Below the pieces are notes generated by a model. It was not told where the DNA came from. It ran no database searches and worked only from the letters and a program-made list of their open reading frames with translations. This document shows, one piece after another, positions 49,320 to 56,707 of a stretch of DNA of 64,000 nt. Source of the stretch: JALZKA01 sp963715405 (GTDB lineage: Bacteria > Actinomycetota > Thermoleophilia > Solirubrobacterales > 70-9); the NCBI GenBank assembly GCA_963715405.1, contig OY970239.1, positions 248,001 through 312,000 on the forward strand. The letters run 5' to 3'. Within the stretch, counting starts at the first letter, position 1; each line of letters opens with the position of its first letter. Both the position numbers and the translations under genes were made by a program.

Positions 49320-51539
49320 ATGCCTGGACGACGCACGCTGCTCTCAGGCTTGGTGGTCCTCGCGCTCTTGGCCGCCACCGCGATCGTTTCCTACGTCGCT
49401 TACTCCCAGGAGCGCGACAATGCGCTCCAAACCGACCGTGAGCTCGCCGAGCGCGCTGCCGAGGACGCCCGGCAAGAGATCGTGAGCGTCGCTTCGGGAC
49501 TTCGCGGCGCATCGGGGATCGTGGATCCAGACGGCGGTCTTGACGCGGTGCGCTTCAGGATCTTCGCGCGCGAAGTCCTTCAGCGCTCGTCATTCCTTGG
49601 GCTCTCCTGGGCGCCTCGAGTCTTCTCAGCGGATCGTGCTTCCTTCGAGAGCGAGCTCGGCCGCCCGGTCACCCGCCTGGGTCCGGAGGGCGGCACGATC
49701 CCGCTCTCAGACGAGCAGGACGTGTATCTGCCGCTCGCGCGTACTTATCCCAACACTGCCGAGCGAAGGGAGTTCCTGGGTTTCGACAACCTGTCCGATC
49801 CAACGCGCGCGGCGACAGCTCGTGAGGCGATCGAAGCCGACGAGGCCCGGATGAGCCCGCCGACCTCGATTCCTCAAACCGAGGAGACGGGCGCGACCGT
49901 GTTCGCCCCGGTGACGCTCAGCCTGAACGGCGCGCCGCGCACCGTCGGCGTGATGATCTCGGCCATCCCCGGACGAGCAATCGCAGACCGGATTCGCCGC
50001 AGGCTCGCCATCGAGAGCGGGATCTCGATCACCGACGACGGCGACCCTTTGGCCGGCGATCCGTCTCCCGAGGGAGATGCGACGGCTTCGCTTGACGTCC
50101 TGGGCCGGCGGTGGCGGATCGCGATCCCTCGAACCACCCCCGTCAACGCCGTCCCGGCCGTCGCCTACGGCGTGAGCGGACTCGCCCTCACGCTCTTGGC
50201 TGCCGGCCTGTTCGCGCTTGCGTCTCGCCGCGAGCGCGATTTCAGCCGCCGCCAAACGGACTCTGAGCTTCAGGCGGCAAGGGAGAGCCTCCTCATCCGC
50301 ATCACTGAGGTGATCGAGCGCGAGATCGAGGTCAAAGGACGCCTGCGGAGCCTTGCCCGTGTCCTCGTACCTGCCGTGGGTGACGTATGCACGGTCCACG
50401 AGGTGACCCAGGATGGCTCGATCAAGCGCGTGGGTGTGGCCGCCCTCGACGATGAGACCGAGGCGCTCGTCCGCTCATTGCCGGAACCCTCGTCGACAAG
50501 CCCCATCCGCGCAGCGGTCTCGAGCCGCGAGCCGGTTCTCTACACCAGGGTCGCCGAGAACCGAGAGGCGGCTCGCGCTCGCGAACGCGGCATCGCCGAG
50601 CCCGGCGACGACGAGTTGCTCTCAGCCCAGGCTCGTTTCCAAGCCGGGCAGAGGTCGAACATGATCGTTCCGCTCGTTGCGCGCGGGCGCGTTCTGGGGA
50701 CGCTCTCCCTCTCGATTCTCAGCTCGAGCGGGCGCGACCCGCTCGATCGCGAGGACATCGCGTTCGCGATGGAGGTGGCCACCCACGCCGCGATGGCGCT
50801 TGACAACGCGCGGCTTTATGAGCAGCAGCGCGACATCGCCGCGATCCTCCAGCAGGCCCTTCTGCCGCGCTCCCTGCCGGAGCTCGAAGGCGCGGAGGTG
50901 GCGGTGCGCCACCGCCCGGGCCGGACGGGAACTGAGGTGGGGGGAGACTTCTACGACCTCTTCGAGGCCGGCGATCGCTGGGTGGCGGTTGTCGGCGATG
51001 TCTGCGGCAAGGGCCCAGAAGCTGCCGCGCTGACCGCGCTCGTGAGACATACGCTCCGCGCCACCGCGCGCCTCGGCCCAGAAGAAGCCGTCCTGAGGGT
51101 CCACGAAGCGATTCAGGCGTCGGGGGAGAACACCTACTGCACGCTTTGCTGCGCTGAGCTTCGGCGCACGAGGGATGGCCTCGTCGCGCGCGTCACGACT
51201 GCGGGGCATCCCGAGCCTCGCATCGTGCGCGCCAGCGGCGAGGTTGAAAGGCTGGAGGTGACCGGGCCGCTCGTCGGGATCCTTCACGACCCCGTGTTCG
51301 AGGCGCAGGAGGTGGAACTGCCCGCGGGCTCGACCCTTTTCATGTGCTCGGACGGCATCCCCGAGGCTCGCCGCAATGGAGAGGTGTTCGGAGACGTCCG
51401 GCTCGAAAAGCTCTTGGCGAGCCTGGGGCCGCTCGGGCCGGCTGAAATGCTCCACCAGCTCGAAGGCCACGTCGTCGCGTTTGCCGAAGGCAGGCCGCGC
51501 GACGATCTCGCGCTGTTCGCGCTTCGCGTCGATGACTAG
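49320..51539 (+). CDS. CHASE-GAF-SpoIIE (PP2C) sensor phosphatase
   Basis: This is a 739-residue membrane-bound regulator. A first helix (LLSGLVVLALLAATAIVSYV) and a second near residues 276-298 (VSGLALTLLAAGLFALASRR) bracket an extracytoplasmic CHASE-like sensor (residues ~30-270; FLGLSWAPRV, REFLGFDNLSDP). A GAF domain (~330-490) and a SpoIIE-type PP2C phosphatase (~510-739) follow, the latter with EVGGDFYDLF, VVGDVCGKGPEAA, MCSDGIPEAR and RDDLALFALRVD. It probably dephosphorylates a STAS antagonist to release the sigma factor encoded downstream (inference from family and context). Confidence 0.93.
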   Translation: MPGRRTLLSGLVVLALLAATAIVSYVAYSQERDNALQTDRELAERAAEDARQEIVSVASGLRGASGIVDPDGGLDAVRFRIFAREVLQRSSFLGLSWAPRVFSADRASFESELGRPVTRLGPEGGTIPLSDEQDVYLPLARTYPNTAERREFLGFDNLSDPTRAATAREAIEADEARMSPPTSIPQTEETGATVFAPVTLSLNGAPRTVGVMISAIPGRAIADRIRRRLAIESGISITDDGDPLAGDPSPEGDATASLDVLGRRWRIAIPRTTPVNAVPAVAYGVSGLALTLLAAGLFALASRRERDFSRRQTDSELQAARESLLIRITEVIEREIEVKGRLRSLARVLVPAVGDVCTVHEVTQDGSIKRVGVAALDDETEALVRSLPEPSSTSPIRAAVSSREPVLYTRVAENREAARARERGIAEPGDDELLSAQARFQAGQRSNMIVPLVARGRVLGTLSLSILSSSGRDPLDREDIAFAMEVATHAAMALDNARLYEQQRDIAAILQQALLPRSLPELEGAEVAVRHRPGRTGTEVGGDFYDLFEAGDRWVAVVGDVCGKGPEAAALTALVRHTLRATARLGPEEAVLRVHEAIQASGENTYCTLCCAELRRTRDGLVARVTTAGHPEPRIVRASGEVERLEVTGPLVGILHDPVFEAQEVELPAGSTLFMCSDGIPEARRNGEVFGDVRLEKLLASLGPLGPAEMLHQLEGHVVAFAEGRPRDDLALFALRVDD

Positions 51540-51576
51540 GGCGTTAACGAGGGGCCCTCGCGGGTAGCTTCTCGGC

Positions 51577-51855
51577 ATGGCACGCATCCTCTTCGCACCG
51601 CTCTCCATCGCCGGCGGCATCCTCGCCGGCTTCGTCGGCACCAAGTTGTTTCAGTTCATCTGGGGGCGATTCGACGACGAAGAGCCGCCCGAGCCCAAGG
51701 ATCGCGAGACGTCCTGGTTCAAGCTCGGCATCGCTCTTGCCCTACAGGGCGCCATCTTCCGGCTCGTGCGCGGAGCGTTCGATCACGGCGCCCGCAGGGC
51801 GTTCATGCGCGGCACGCGCACCTGGCCTGGCGAGGCGAGGCCAGACCAGACTTGA
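51577..51855 (+). CDS. DUF4235 membrane protein
   Basis: The 92-residue protein begins MARILFAPLSIAGGILAGFV, continues GTKLFQFIWGRFDDEEPPEP and has a second hydrophobic helix, GIALALQGAIFRLVRGAFDH. This two-helix pattern and the linking acidic loop match DUF4235, a small actinobacterial membrane family of unknown function often near stress genes. It lies between the SpoIIE phosphatase and the sigma factor. Confidence 0.85.
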   Translation: MARILFAPLSIAGGILAGFVGTKLFQFIWGRFDDEEPPEPKDRETSWFKLGIALALQGAIFRLVRGAFDHGARRAFMRGTRTWPGEARPDQT

Positions 51856-51890
51856 CGGGTGATCTGCCAGTCGCCCGGGCGACGTAGTAG

Positions 51891-51899
51891 GGGTATAAT
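51891..51899 (+). promoter_or_regulatory. Candidate -10 element upstream of the sigma-factor gene
   Basis: GGGTATAAT contains both a consensus TATAAT and the GGGTAT typical of SigB/SigF -10 elements, 128 bases before the sigma-factor start. That would allow housekeeping expression plus auto-activation. No good -35 is visible for either type. Confidence 0.4.
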
Positions 51900-52027
51900 C
51901 AAGCGACAGGTTCGGATCGGGCTTGAACGCACGGACGGACTTGGCTAGAGCCTAGGCGCGGTGCCGCCGAGGGGCGTTGGGATCATCTCCGCCACTACGG
52001 ACAGGTCGCCTCACATGAGAGGAATCC

Positions 52028-52891
52028 ATGTCCGCACCCCCCGCGCTCAACGCCGCACCCGAAGAGTCCCTGCTTTCAGAGTACGCGCGCTCCCCGCGCC
52101 CCGACCTCGAGGAAGAGCTCTTCATCCGCTTCCTGCCGCTCGCACGCTCGCTCGCGATGCGCTATCGCGGCGGCGCGGAGCGAAACGAAGACCTCGTCCA
52201 GGTGGCGAGCCTGGCGCTGGTCAAGGCGCTTCGAGGCTACGACCCAGCCCGCGGAAAGCGGTTCGCCGCGTATGCGGCGCCCACGATCCTCGGCGAGCTT
52301 CGCAGGCACTTTCGCGACCATTCGTGGCGCCTCCATATGCCACGAAGCCTGCAGGAGCGAACGCTCGAGGTCGAGCGCACGGCGACCGAGCTCGGCGAGG
52401 AGCTTGGCCGGGCGCCCACCGCGAAGGAGGTGGCCGATCGGTCCGGCAACTCCGAAGAGCAGGTGCTCGACGTCTACCAGGCTCGGGAGGCCCAACGCTC
52501 GATGTCGCTCGACATTCCTGTCCATCGCGAGGAGGCGGATTCGGTCCCGATGATCGAGACGGTCGCCGACGTGGAGAACGGCTTCGATGCGATTGAGGCG
52601 CAGATGGCGATCGAGAGCTCGGCGAGCCTCGACGAGCGTGAGTACGAGGTGATCCGGCTCAGATTCGCCGAAGGGCTCAATCAATACGAGATCGGCGAAA
52701 GGCTCGGCGTCTCCCAGATGCAGATCTCCCGAGTCATGCGGCGCGCGCTGGCAAAGCTTCTCGAGGCCGTGCAGGGTGACGAGGACCCCGAAGGGCGGCG
52801 GACCTTCTCCGACGAGGTGGCCGACGCGCGCTTCCCGAACGGCCGCTCCCGGAAGCGGCGGCGACTCGGAGAGCCCTCCGAGGCGGCGTAG
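52028..52891 (+). CDS. RNA polymerase sigma factor, SigB/SigF family
   Basis: This group 3 sigma factor has 287 residues. Region 2 has LARSLAMRYRGGAERNEDLV and YDPARGKRFAAYAAPTILGE, the F/Y-A-x-Y-A-x-P-T-I-L-G-E-x-R-R-H-F-R-D pattern of SigB/F. Region 3 (LQERTLEVERTATELGEELG) and region 4 (EYEVIRLRFAEGLNQYEIGE, then RLGVSQMQISRVMRRAL, a helix-turn-helix) follow. The basic C-terminal ~30 residues are extra. It is probably controlled by the upstream RsbW-like ATPase. Confidence 0.95.
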   Translation: MSAPPALNAAPEESLLSEYARSPRPDLEEELFIRFLPLARSLAMRYRGGAERNEDLVQVASLALVKALRGYDPARGKRFAAYAAPTILGELRRHFRDHSWRLHMPRSLQERTLEVERTATELGEELGRAPTAKEVADRSGNSEEQVLDVYQAREAQRSMSLDIPVHREEADSVPMIETVADVENGFDAIEAQMAIESSASLDEREYEVIRLRFAEGLNQYEIGERLGVSQMQISRVMRRALAKLLEAVQGDEDPEGRRTFSDEVADARFPNGRSRKRRRLGEPSEAA

Positions 52892-53226
52892 GGCTGCGAA
52901 GCTCGACCGAAGCTGGACCCAGCGCGGTCCGGCGGGCTTGCACGCTTTGCGGGCGCGGGCGTGGTTCGAGGCGCTTCGTTGGCGATAAAGGGGGAAAACC
53001 CCGACCTCGTTTGGGCCTCACAGGATCCGGCGGGGTTCTACCGCCTTACGCGGCACAACCCCGCCCTCGATCACCGAGAGCGGTTCGATCCCTCCCCTCT
53101 CGTGCTCTCACAGGCGCTCGCACTCCGCGGCAACCCTGCGTAGCGCCGCCGAGGTCACGCATTCCGCGCGTGCGACCGGAATAAGCTGGGAATCACGAGA
53201 AAGACCCGACGAAGGAGCAACTCACC
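52892..53226 (+). other. Intergenic region between the sigma factor and superoxide dismutase genes
   Basis: I see no credible gene in these 335 bases. A 60-codon frame (52961-53143) has no recognisable feature. GAAGGAG at 53211-53217 is the ribosome-binding site of the dismutase gene. Confidence 0.5.
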
Positions 53227-53832
53227 ATGGCCTACGAAGTCCCCGACCTTCCGTACGACTACGACGCGCTCGAGCCTCACATCGACGAGGAGACGATGCG
53301 CGTCCACCACGACAAGCACCACCAGGCCTACGTCGACAAGGCGAATGCCGCGCTCGAAGGCACCGAGTGGGAGGACAAGGACGTCGAAGAGGTCCTTCAA
53401 AATCTGGACGGGCTCCCCTCCGACAAGCAGGGCCCGGTTCGCAACAACGGCGGCGGTCACGCGAACCACACGTTCTTCTGGCAGATCATGAGCCCGGACG
53501 GGGGCGGCGAGCCCTCGGGCGACCTCGCCGCGGCGATCGATGAAAAGTTCGGCTCGTTCGACGACTTCAAGGAAGAGTTCAAGAACGCCGGCGTCGGTCA
53601 GTTCGGCTCGGGCTGGGTCTGGCTGGTCCACGACGGCTCGGGCATCGAGATCACCTCGACTCCCAATCAGGACACCCCGGTCTCCGAGGGCAAGACGCCA
53701 CTTCTCGGCGCCGACGTGTGGGAGCACGCCTACTACCTCAAGTACCAGAACAAGCGGCCCGACTACCTCGACGCATTCTGGAACGTCGTCAACTGGGACG
53801 AGGTCTCAAAGCGCTACGACGGGGCAAGGTAA
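53227..53832 (+). CDS. sodA: Superoxide dismutase, Fe/Mn type
   Basis: The enzyme disproportionates superoxide in the cytoplasm. It has 201 residues, MAYEVPDLPYDYDALEPHID. Metal ligands are His27 (RVHHDKHHQAYV), His81 (NGGGHANHTFFW), and Asp and His in DVWEHAYYLKYQNKRPDYL. The Gly-rich HANHTFFW segment and the VWLV pattern fit a manganese enzyme, but metal choice is not certain. A good GAAGGAG site precedes the ATG. The upstream sigma factor may control it (inference). Confidence 0.95.
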   Translation: MAYEVPDLPYDYDALEPHIDEETMRVHHDKHHQAYVDKANAALEGTEWEDKDVEEVLQNLDGLPSDKQGPVRNNGGGHANHTFFWQIMSPDGGGEPSGDLAAAIDEKFGSFDDFKEEFKNAGVGQFGSGWVWLVHDGSGIEITSTPNQDTPVSEGKTPLLGADVWEHAYYLKYQNKRPDYLDAFWNVVNWDEVSKRYDGAR

Positions 53833-53858
53833 TCCGCTAGCGCCCGCTTCCGCGGGTA

Positions 53859-53887
53859 GCCGCCTCCTCAACGAGGAAGGAGGCGGC
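53859..53887 (+). promoter_or_regulatory. Hairpin that sequesters the SDR ribosome-binding site
   Basis: GCCGCCTCCT (53859-53868) pairs perfectly over 10 bp with AGGAGGCGGC (53878-53887). The right arm contains the Shine-Dalgarno AGGAGG and abuts the ATG at 53888. In the folded form the start site is blocked. Confidence 0.65.
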
Positions 53888-54721
53888 ATGGCAGGTAGGA
53901 AAAGCGTTCTGATCACGGGAGCTTCGACCGGGATCGGCGAGGCGACGGCAATGCACTTGGCGGATCAGGGCTGGCTGGTCTTCGCCGGGGTTCGGGAGCC
54001 TGCGGATGGTCCCGCGGCGGCTCAAGCGATAGAGCTCGACGTCACCTCCGACGAGTCGGTCGACTCAGCCGTGGCTGAGATATCGCGCACGACAGGGGGG
54101 ACGCTCGACGCAGTCGTAAACAACGCCGGCATCCCCGTGACGGGCGCGATCGAGACGATCCCGGCCGAGGACTGGCGCCGGCTCATCGAAACGAACCTGA
54201 CCGGGCATTTCGTCGTCACCAAGGCAGTGCTGCCGCTGATCCGCGAGTCCGAGGGGCGAATCGTCTTCGTGTCGTCGCTGGGTGGCCGCGTGGCGTTTCC
54301 ATACGCAGGCGCCTACCACGCTGCGAAATTCGGCGTCGAGGGCCTCGCCGACTCGCTTCGCGCGGAGATGTCGTCGCTGAACGTCGATGTCATCGTCGTT
54401 GAGCCAGGAACGATGTCGACTGAGATCTGGGGCAAAGGCCGAAAGCATCTAAGGAAGACGATCGCCGGCCTCTCGGCCGACGAGCGCGAGGCCTACGGAG
54501 CGGAGCTCGAAGCGTTCGACGAGCGGCTCGCCTCAGCCGACGAGCAGGGAGAGGACCCCTCCGAGGTCGCGACGGAGATCCATAAGGCTCTCACCGCCGG
54601 ATCGCCGGACGACCGCTACCTGGTCGGGCGAGGCGCCGGCTCCGCCGTCTTCCTCCAGAAGGTGTTGCCCGGCGCCGTGTTCGACCGCGTCAAGGAACGG
54701 CTGGTGGCGCCAGGGGCGTAG
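53888..54721 (+). CDS. Short-chain dehydrogenase/reductase
   Basis: This classical SDR has 277 residues from ATG at 53888, which carries AGGAGG upstream. The cofactor motif is TGASTGIGEATAMHLADQGW. VNNAGIPVTG (NNAG), catalytic Ser in VFVSSLGGRV, and Tyr and Lys in YAGAYHAAKFGVEGLADSLR are present, followed by VEPGTMSTEIW. The substrate is unknown. Its last 32 bases overlap the convergent GMC oxidoreductase gene. Confidence 0.93.
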   Translation: MAGRKSVLITGASTGIGEATAMHLADQGWLVFAGVREPADGPAAAQAIELDVTSDESVDSAVAEISRTTGGTLDAVVNNAGIPVTGAIETIPAEDWRRLIETNLTGHFVVTKAVLPLIRESEGRIVFVSSLGGRVAFPYAGAYHAAKFGVEGLADSLRAEMSSLNVDVIVVEPGTMSTEIWGKGRKHLRKTIAGLSADEREAYGAELEAFDERLASADEQGEDPSEVATEIHKALTAGSPDDRYLVGRGAGSAVFLQKVLPGAVFDRVKERLVAPGA

Positions 54722-56321
54722 CCCCCTCGGCAGTCTTCGCCGGGACCTTCTCCATCGCCCGCTCGGCCATCGCGGTGATCGTGAGCGAAGGGTTCACGCC
54801 GGGGTTGGCCGGGACCGCCGAGCCGTCGCAGACGAGGAGGTTCTCGTAGCCGAAGACGCGGTGCTCCGGATCGATCACGCCCGTCTTGGAATCGGAACCG
54901 ATCACGGCGCCGCCCAGGATGTGGGCCGTCGTCGGCTTGTTCGAAAGTGACTCCGTGAGGCCGGATTGGGGAATCCCGTCGACCTCCTTGGCGAACCATT
55001 CGGCGACCCGGTTCGCCTCGGGAATGAACGTCGGGTTCGGGCGCTCGGGATCCTGCTCGGTTTGGATCCGGACGCCCCGGCCGAAGATGTTTCGCTTGGG
55101 AATCAGGCGCATCGCGTTGTCGAGCGACTGCATCACGAGGAGGATCACCGTCCGCTCGGACCAGCGCAGAGGCCAGAGCGTGCGCGCAAAGGTAAGTGGG
55201 TGGCGAAGCACCTGGCGAAGCCAGAGGGTGGGACGGGTCAACTTCGTTCCCTCGCCCGTCAGGAGCGTGAATAGCCACGAGACGGAATCGCCGCCCTTGC
55301 CGTAGGTGACGACCTCAACGTGGGTATCGGGGTCTGGGTAGATGGACGACGTGATCGCGATCGAGCGTGCGAAGTCCCGGCTCGAGTCCGGGGCGGTCAC
55401 CGCCATTATCGACTCGGAGTTCGTGCGGACGAGGTGGCCGAGCCGAGGGGAAATCCGTGGGAGGTCCTCGGCGTGCCGTGCGTTCTGTAAGAGCTTGTTC
55501 GTCCCGAGGGCACCGGCTGCGAGGACGACGCCACGCGACCTGAACGTCTGCCTTTGCTTGCGAAGAATGGCTCCGGAGCGCTCCGTCGAGAGCTCGTAAC
55601 CGTCCGAGCCGTCGGGCGCACCGACGGGGCGAAGCCCGACGACCTGGCGGTCGGCGTGGATCTTCACACCCAGCTTCTCGGCGAACCACAGGTAGTTCTT
55701 CCGGAGGGTGTTCTTGGCGCCGTAGCGGCAGCCGATCATGCACTGCCCGCAGCGCACGCATCCGGTGCGTGGAGGCCCCTCGCCGTCGAAGTAGGGGTCG
55801 GTCACCTCTTCGCCCTCAGGTCCGAAGAAGACCCCGACGCGAGTGTTCGTCCACGTCTCCTCGACCCCCGACTCCTGCGCGTAGCGAAAGAGAAGGTCGT
55901 CTGCGGGCCCGCGGCCTTCGTAGGTCGCGACGCCGAGCATCCGCTCGGCAGTGTCGTAATGAGGCTGGAGCTCGCGATCCCAGTCCGCGGCGAGCCCGTC
56001 CCACTGCGGATGGGTGAAGAACGCCGGGCGTGCACGATAGAGAGTGTTCGCGTAGCCGAGGCTGCCTCCGCCCACGCCCGAACCCGAGACGATCAGGATG
56101 TCCTTGAAGATCGAAAGCCGGAAGATTCCACGCATGCCCAGGCGCGGCAGCCAGTAGTAGCGGTTAAGCCGCCAGGTCGACTTCGCGAAGTCCTCGTCCT
56201 CGTAACGGCGCCCGCACTCGATGACGCCGACCGAGTATCCCTTTTCGGCGAGCCTCAGGGCCGATACCGAGCCCCCGAAGCCCGAGCCGACGACGATCCA
56301 GTCGTAATCGAAGCCGGCCAC
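54690..56321 (-). CDS. GMC-family FAD oxidoreductase (cholesterol-oxidase-like)
   Basis: This flavoprotein has 543 residues from GTG at 56321, chosen because it starts directly at the FAD motif VAGFDYDWIVVGSGFGGSVS. Other GMC features are GSGVGGGSLGYANTLYRARP, VLAAGALGTNKLLQNA and the C-terminal HILGGAVIGSDSKTGVIDPE and NPGVNPSLTITAMAERAME. A four-Cys run (CVRCGQCMIGCRYG) is unusual for soluble GMC oxidases and recalls Fe-S or zinc clusters. No signal peptide is seen. The nearest described relatives act on sterols or alcohols; the substrate here is not proven. It is third in a unit after the beta-helix and lipoprotein genes. Confidence 0.9.
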   Translation of the reverse strand: MAGFDYDWIVVGSGFGGSVSALRLAEKGYSVGVIECGRRYEDEDFAKSTWRLNRYYWLPRLGMRGIFRLSIFKDILIVSGSGVGGGSLGYANTLYRARPAFFTHPQWDGLAADWDRELQPHYDTAERMLGVATYEGRGPADDLLFRYAQESGVEETWTNTRVGVFFGPEGEEVTDPYFDGEGPPRTGCVRCGQCMIGCRYGAKNTLRKNYLWFAEKLGVKIHADRQVVGLRPVGAPDGSDGYELSTERSGAILRKQRQTFRSRGVVLAAGALGTNKLLQNARHAEDLPRISPRLGHLVRTNSESIMAVTAPDSSRDFARSIAITSSIYPDPDTHVEVVTYGKGGDSVSWLFTLLTGEGTKLTRPTLWLRQVLRHPLTFARTLWPLRWSERTVILLVMQSLDNAMRLIPKRNIFGRGVRIQTEQDPERPNPTFIPEANRVAEWFAKEVDGIPQSGLTESLSNKPTTAHILGGAVIGSDSKTGVIDPEHRVFGYENLLVCDGSAVPANPGVNPSLTITAMAERAMEKVPAKTAEGATPLAPPAVP

Positions 56322-56331
56322 GCCCTGAAAC

Positions 56332-56706
56332 TTAGGGCGTTTCGCCCTCTGCGATCTTCCGAAGCGGCTCGAAGGCAGCCGCGCGGGCGTACATGATGTG
56401 GAGACGAAAGCTCTCGGCCGCCGGTGCTGCACAGCCGTTGTCAAGAACCTCCATCGCCTGGTCGTCGCTCAGCGCGGATGCCGTGACGCCCGCGTCCTCG
56501 CGGTTGACCTGGCTCCGGATCTCTTCGATCGTCGCGAGCTTTTGGTCGTGCGTCGCTTCGCTCCAGTCGCCGCATTGGGCAAGGTGGGCGACCGAGCCGC
56601 CGAGTTCCTGACCGACGGGCTCCGCGCCGCTCTCCCCGGCTTGGCTTTCGGAGCCGCAGCCTGCGAGCACGACGCTCCCAGCAAGCGCCAGGAGCGTCGT
56701 GTGCAC
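56332..56706 (-). CDS. Small secreted lipoprotein of unknown function
   Basis: GTG at 56706, one base after the upstream stop, gives 124 residues with a lipoprotein signal, VHTTLLALAGSVVLAGCGSE (lipobox LAGC). The mature part has two more cysteines (HLAQCGDWSEA and DNGCAAPAAES), a helical DQKLATIEEIRSQVN segment and an ARAAAFEPLRKIAEGETP end. I do not recognise the family, but the D-Q-A-M-E-x-L-x-x-G-C pattern is seen in small actinobacterial exported proteins. The tight spacing to both neighbours implies one operon. Confidence 0.75.
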   Translation of the reverse strand: MHTTLLALAGSVVLAGCGSESQAGESGAEPVGQELGGSVAHLAQCGDWSEATHDQKLATIEEIRSQVNREDAGVTASALSDDQAMEVLDNGCAAPAAESFRLHIMYARAAAFEPLRKIAEGETP

Positions 56707-56707
56707 G

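Noticed and set aside
52961..53143. 60-codon frame in the gap before superoxide dismutase
   Set aside because: No ribosome-binding site, no recognisable motif and no domain-like pattern.
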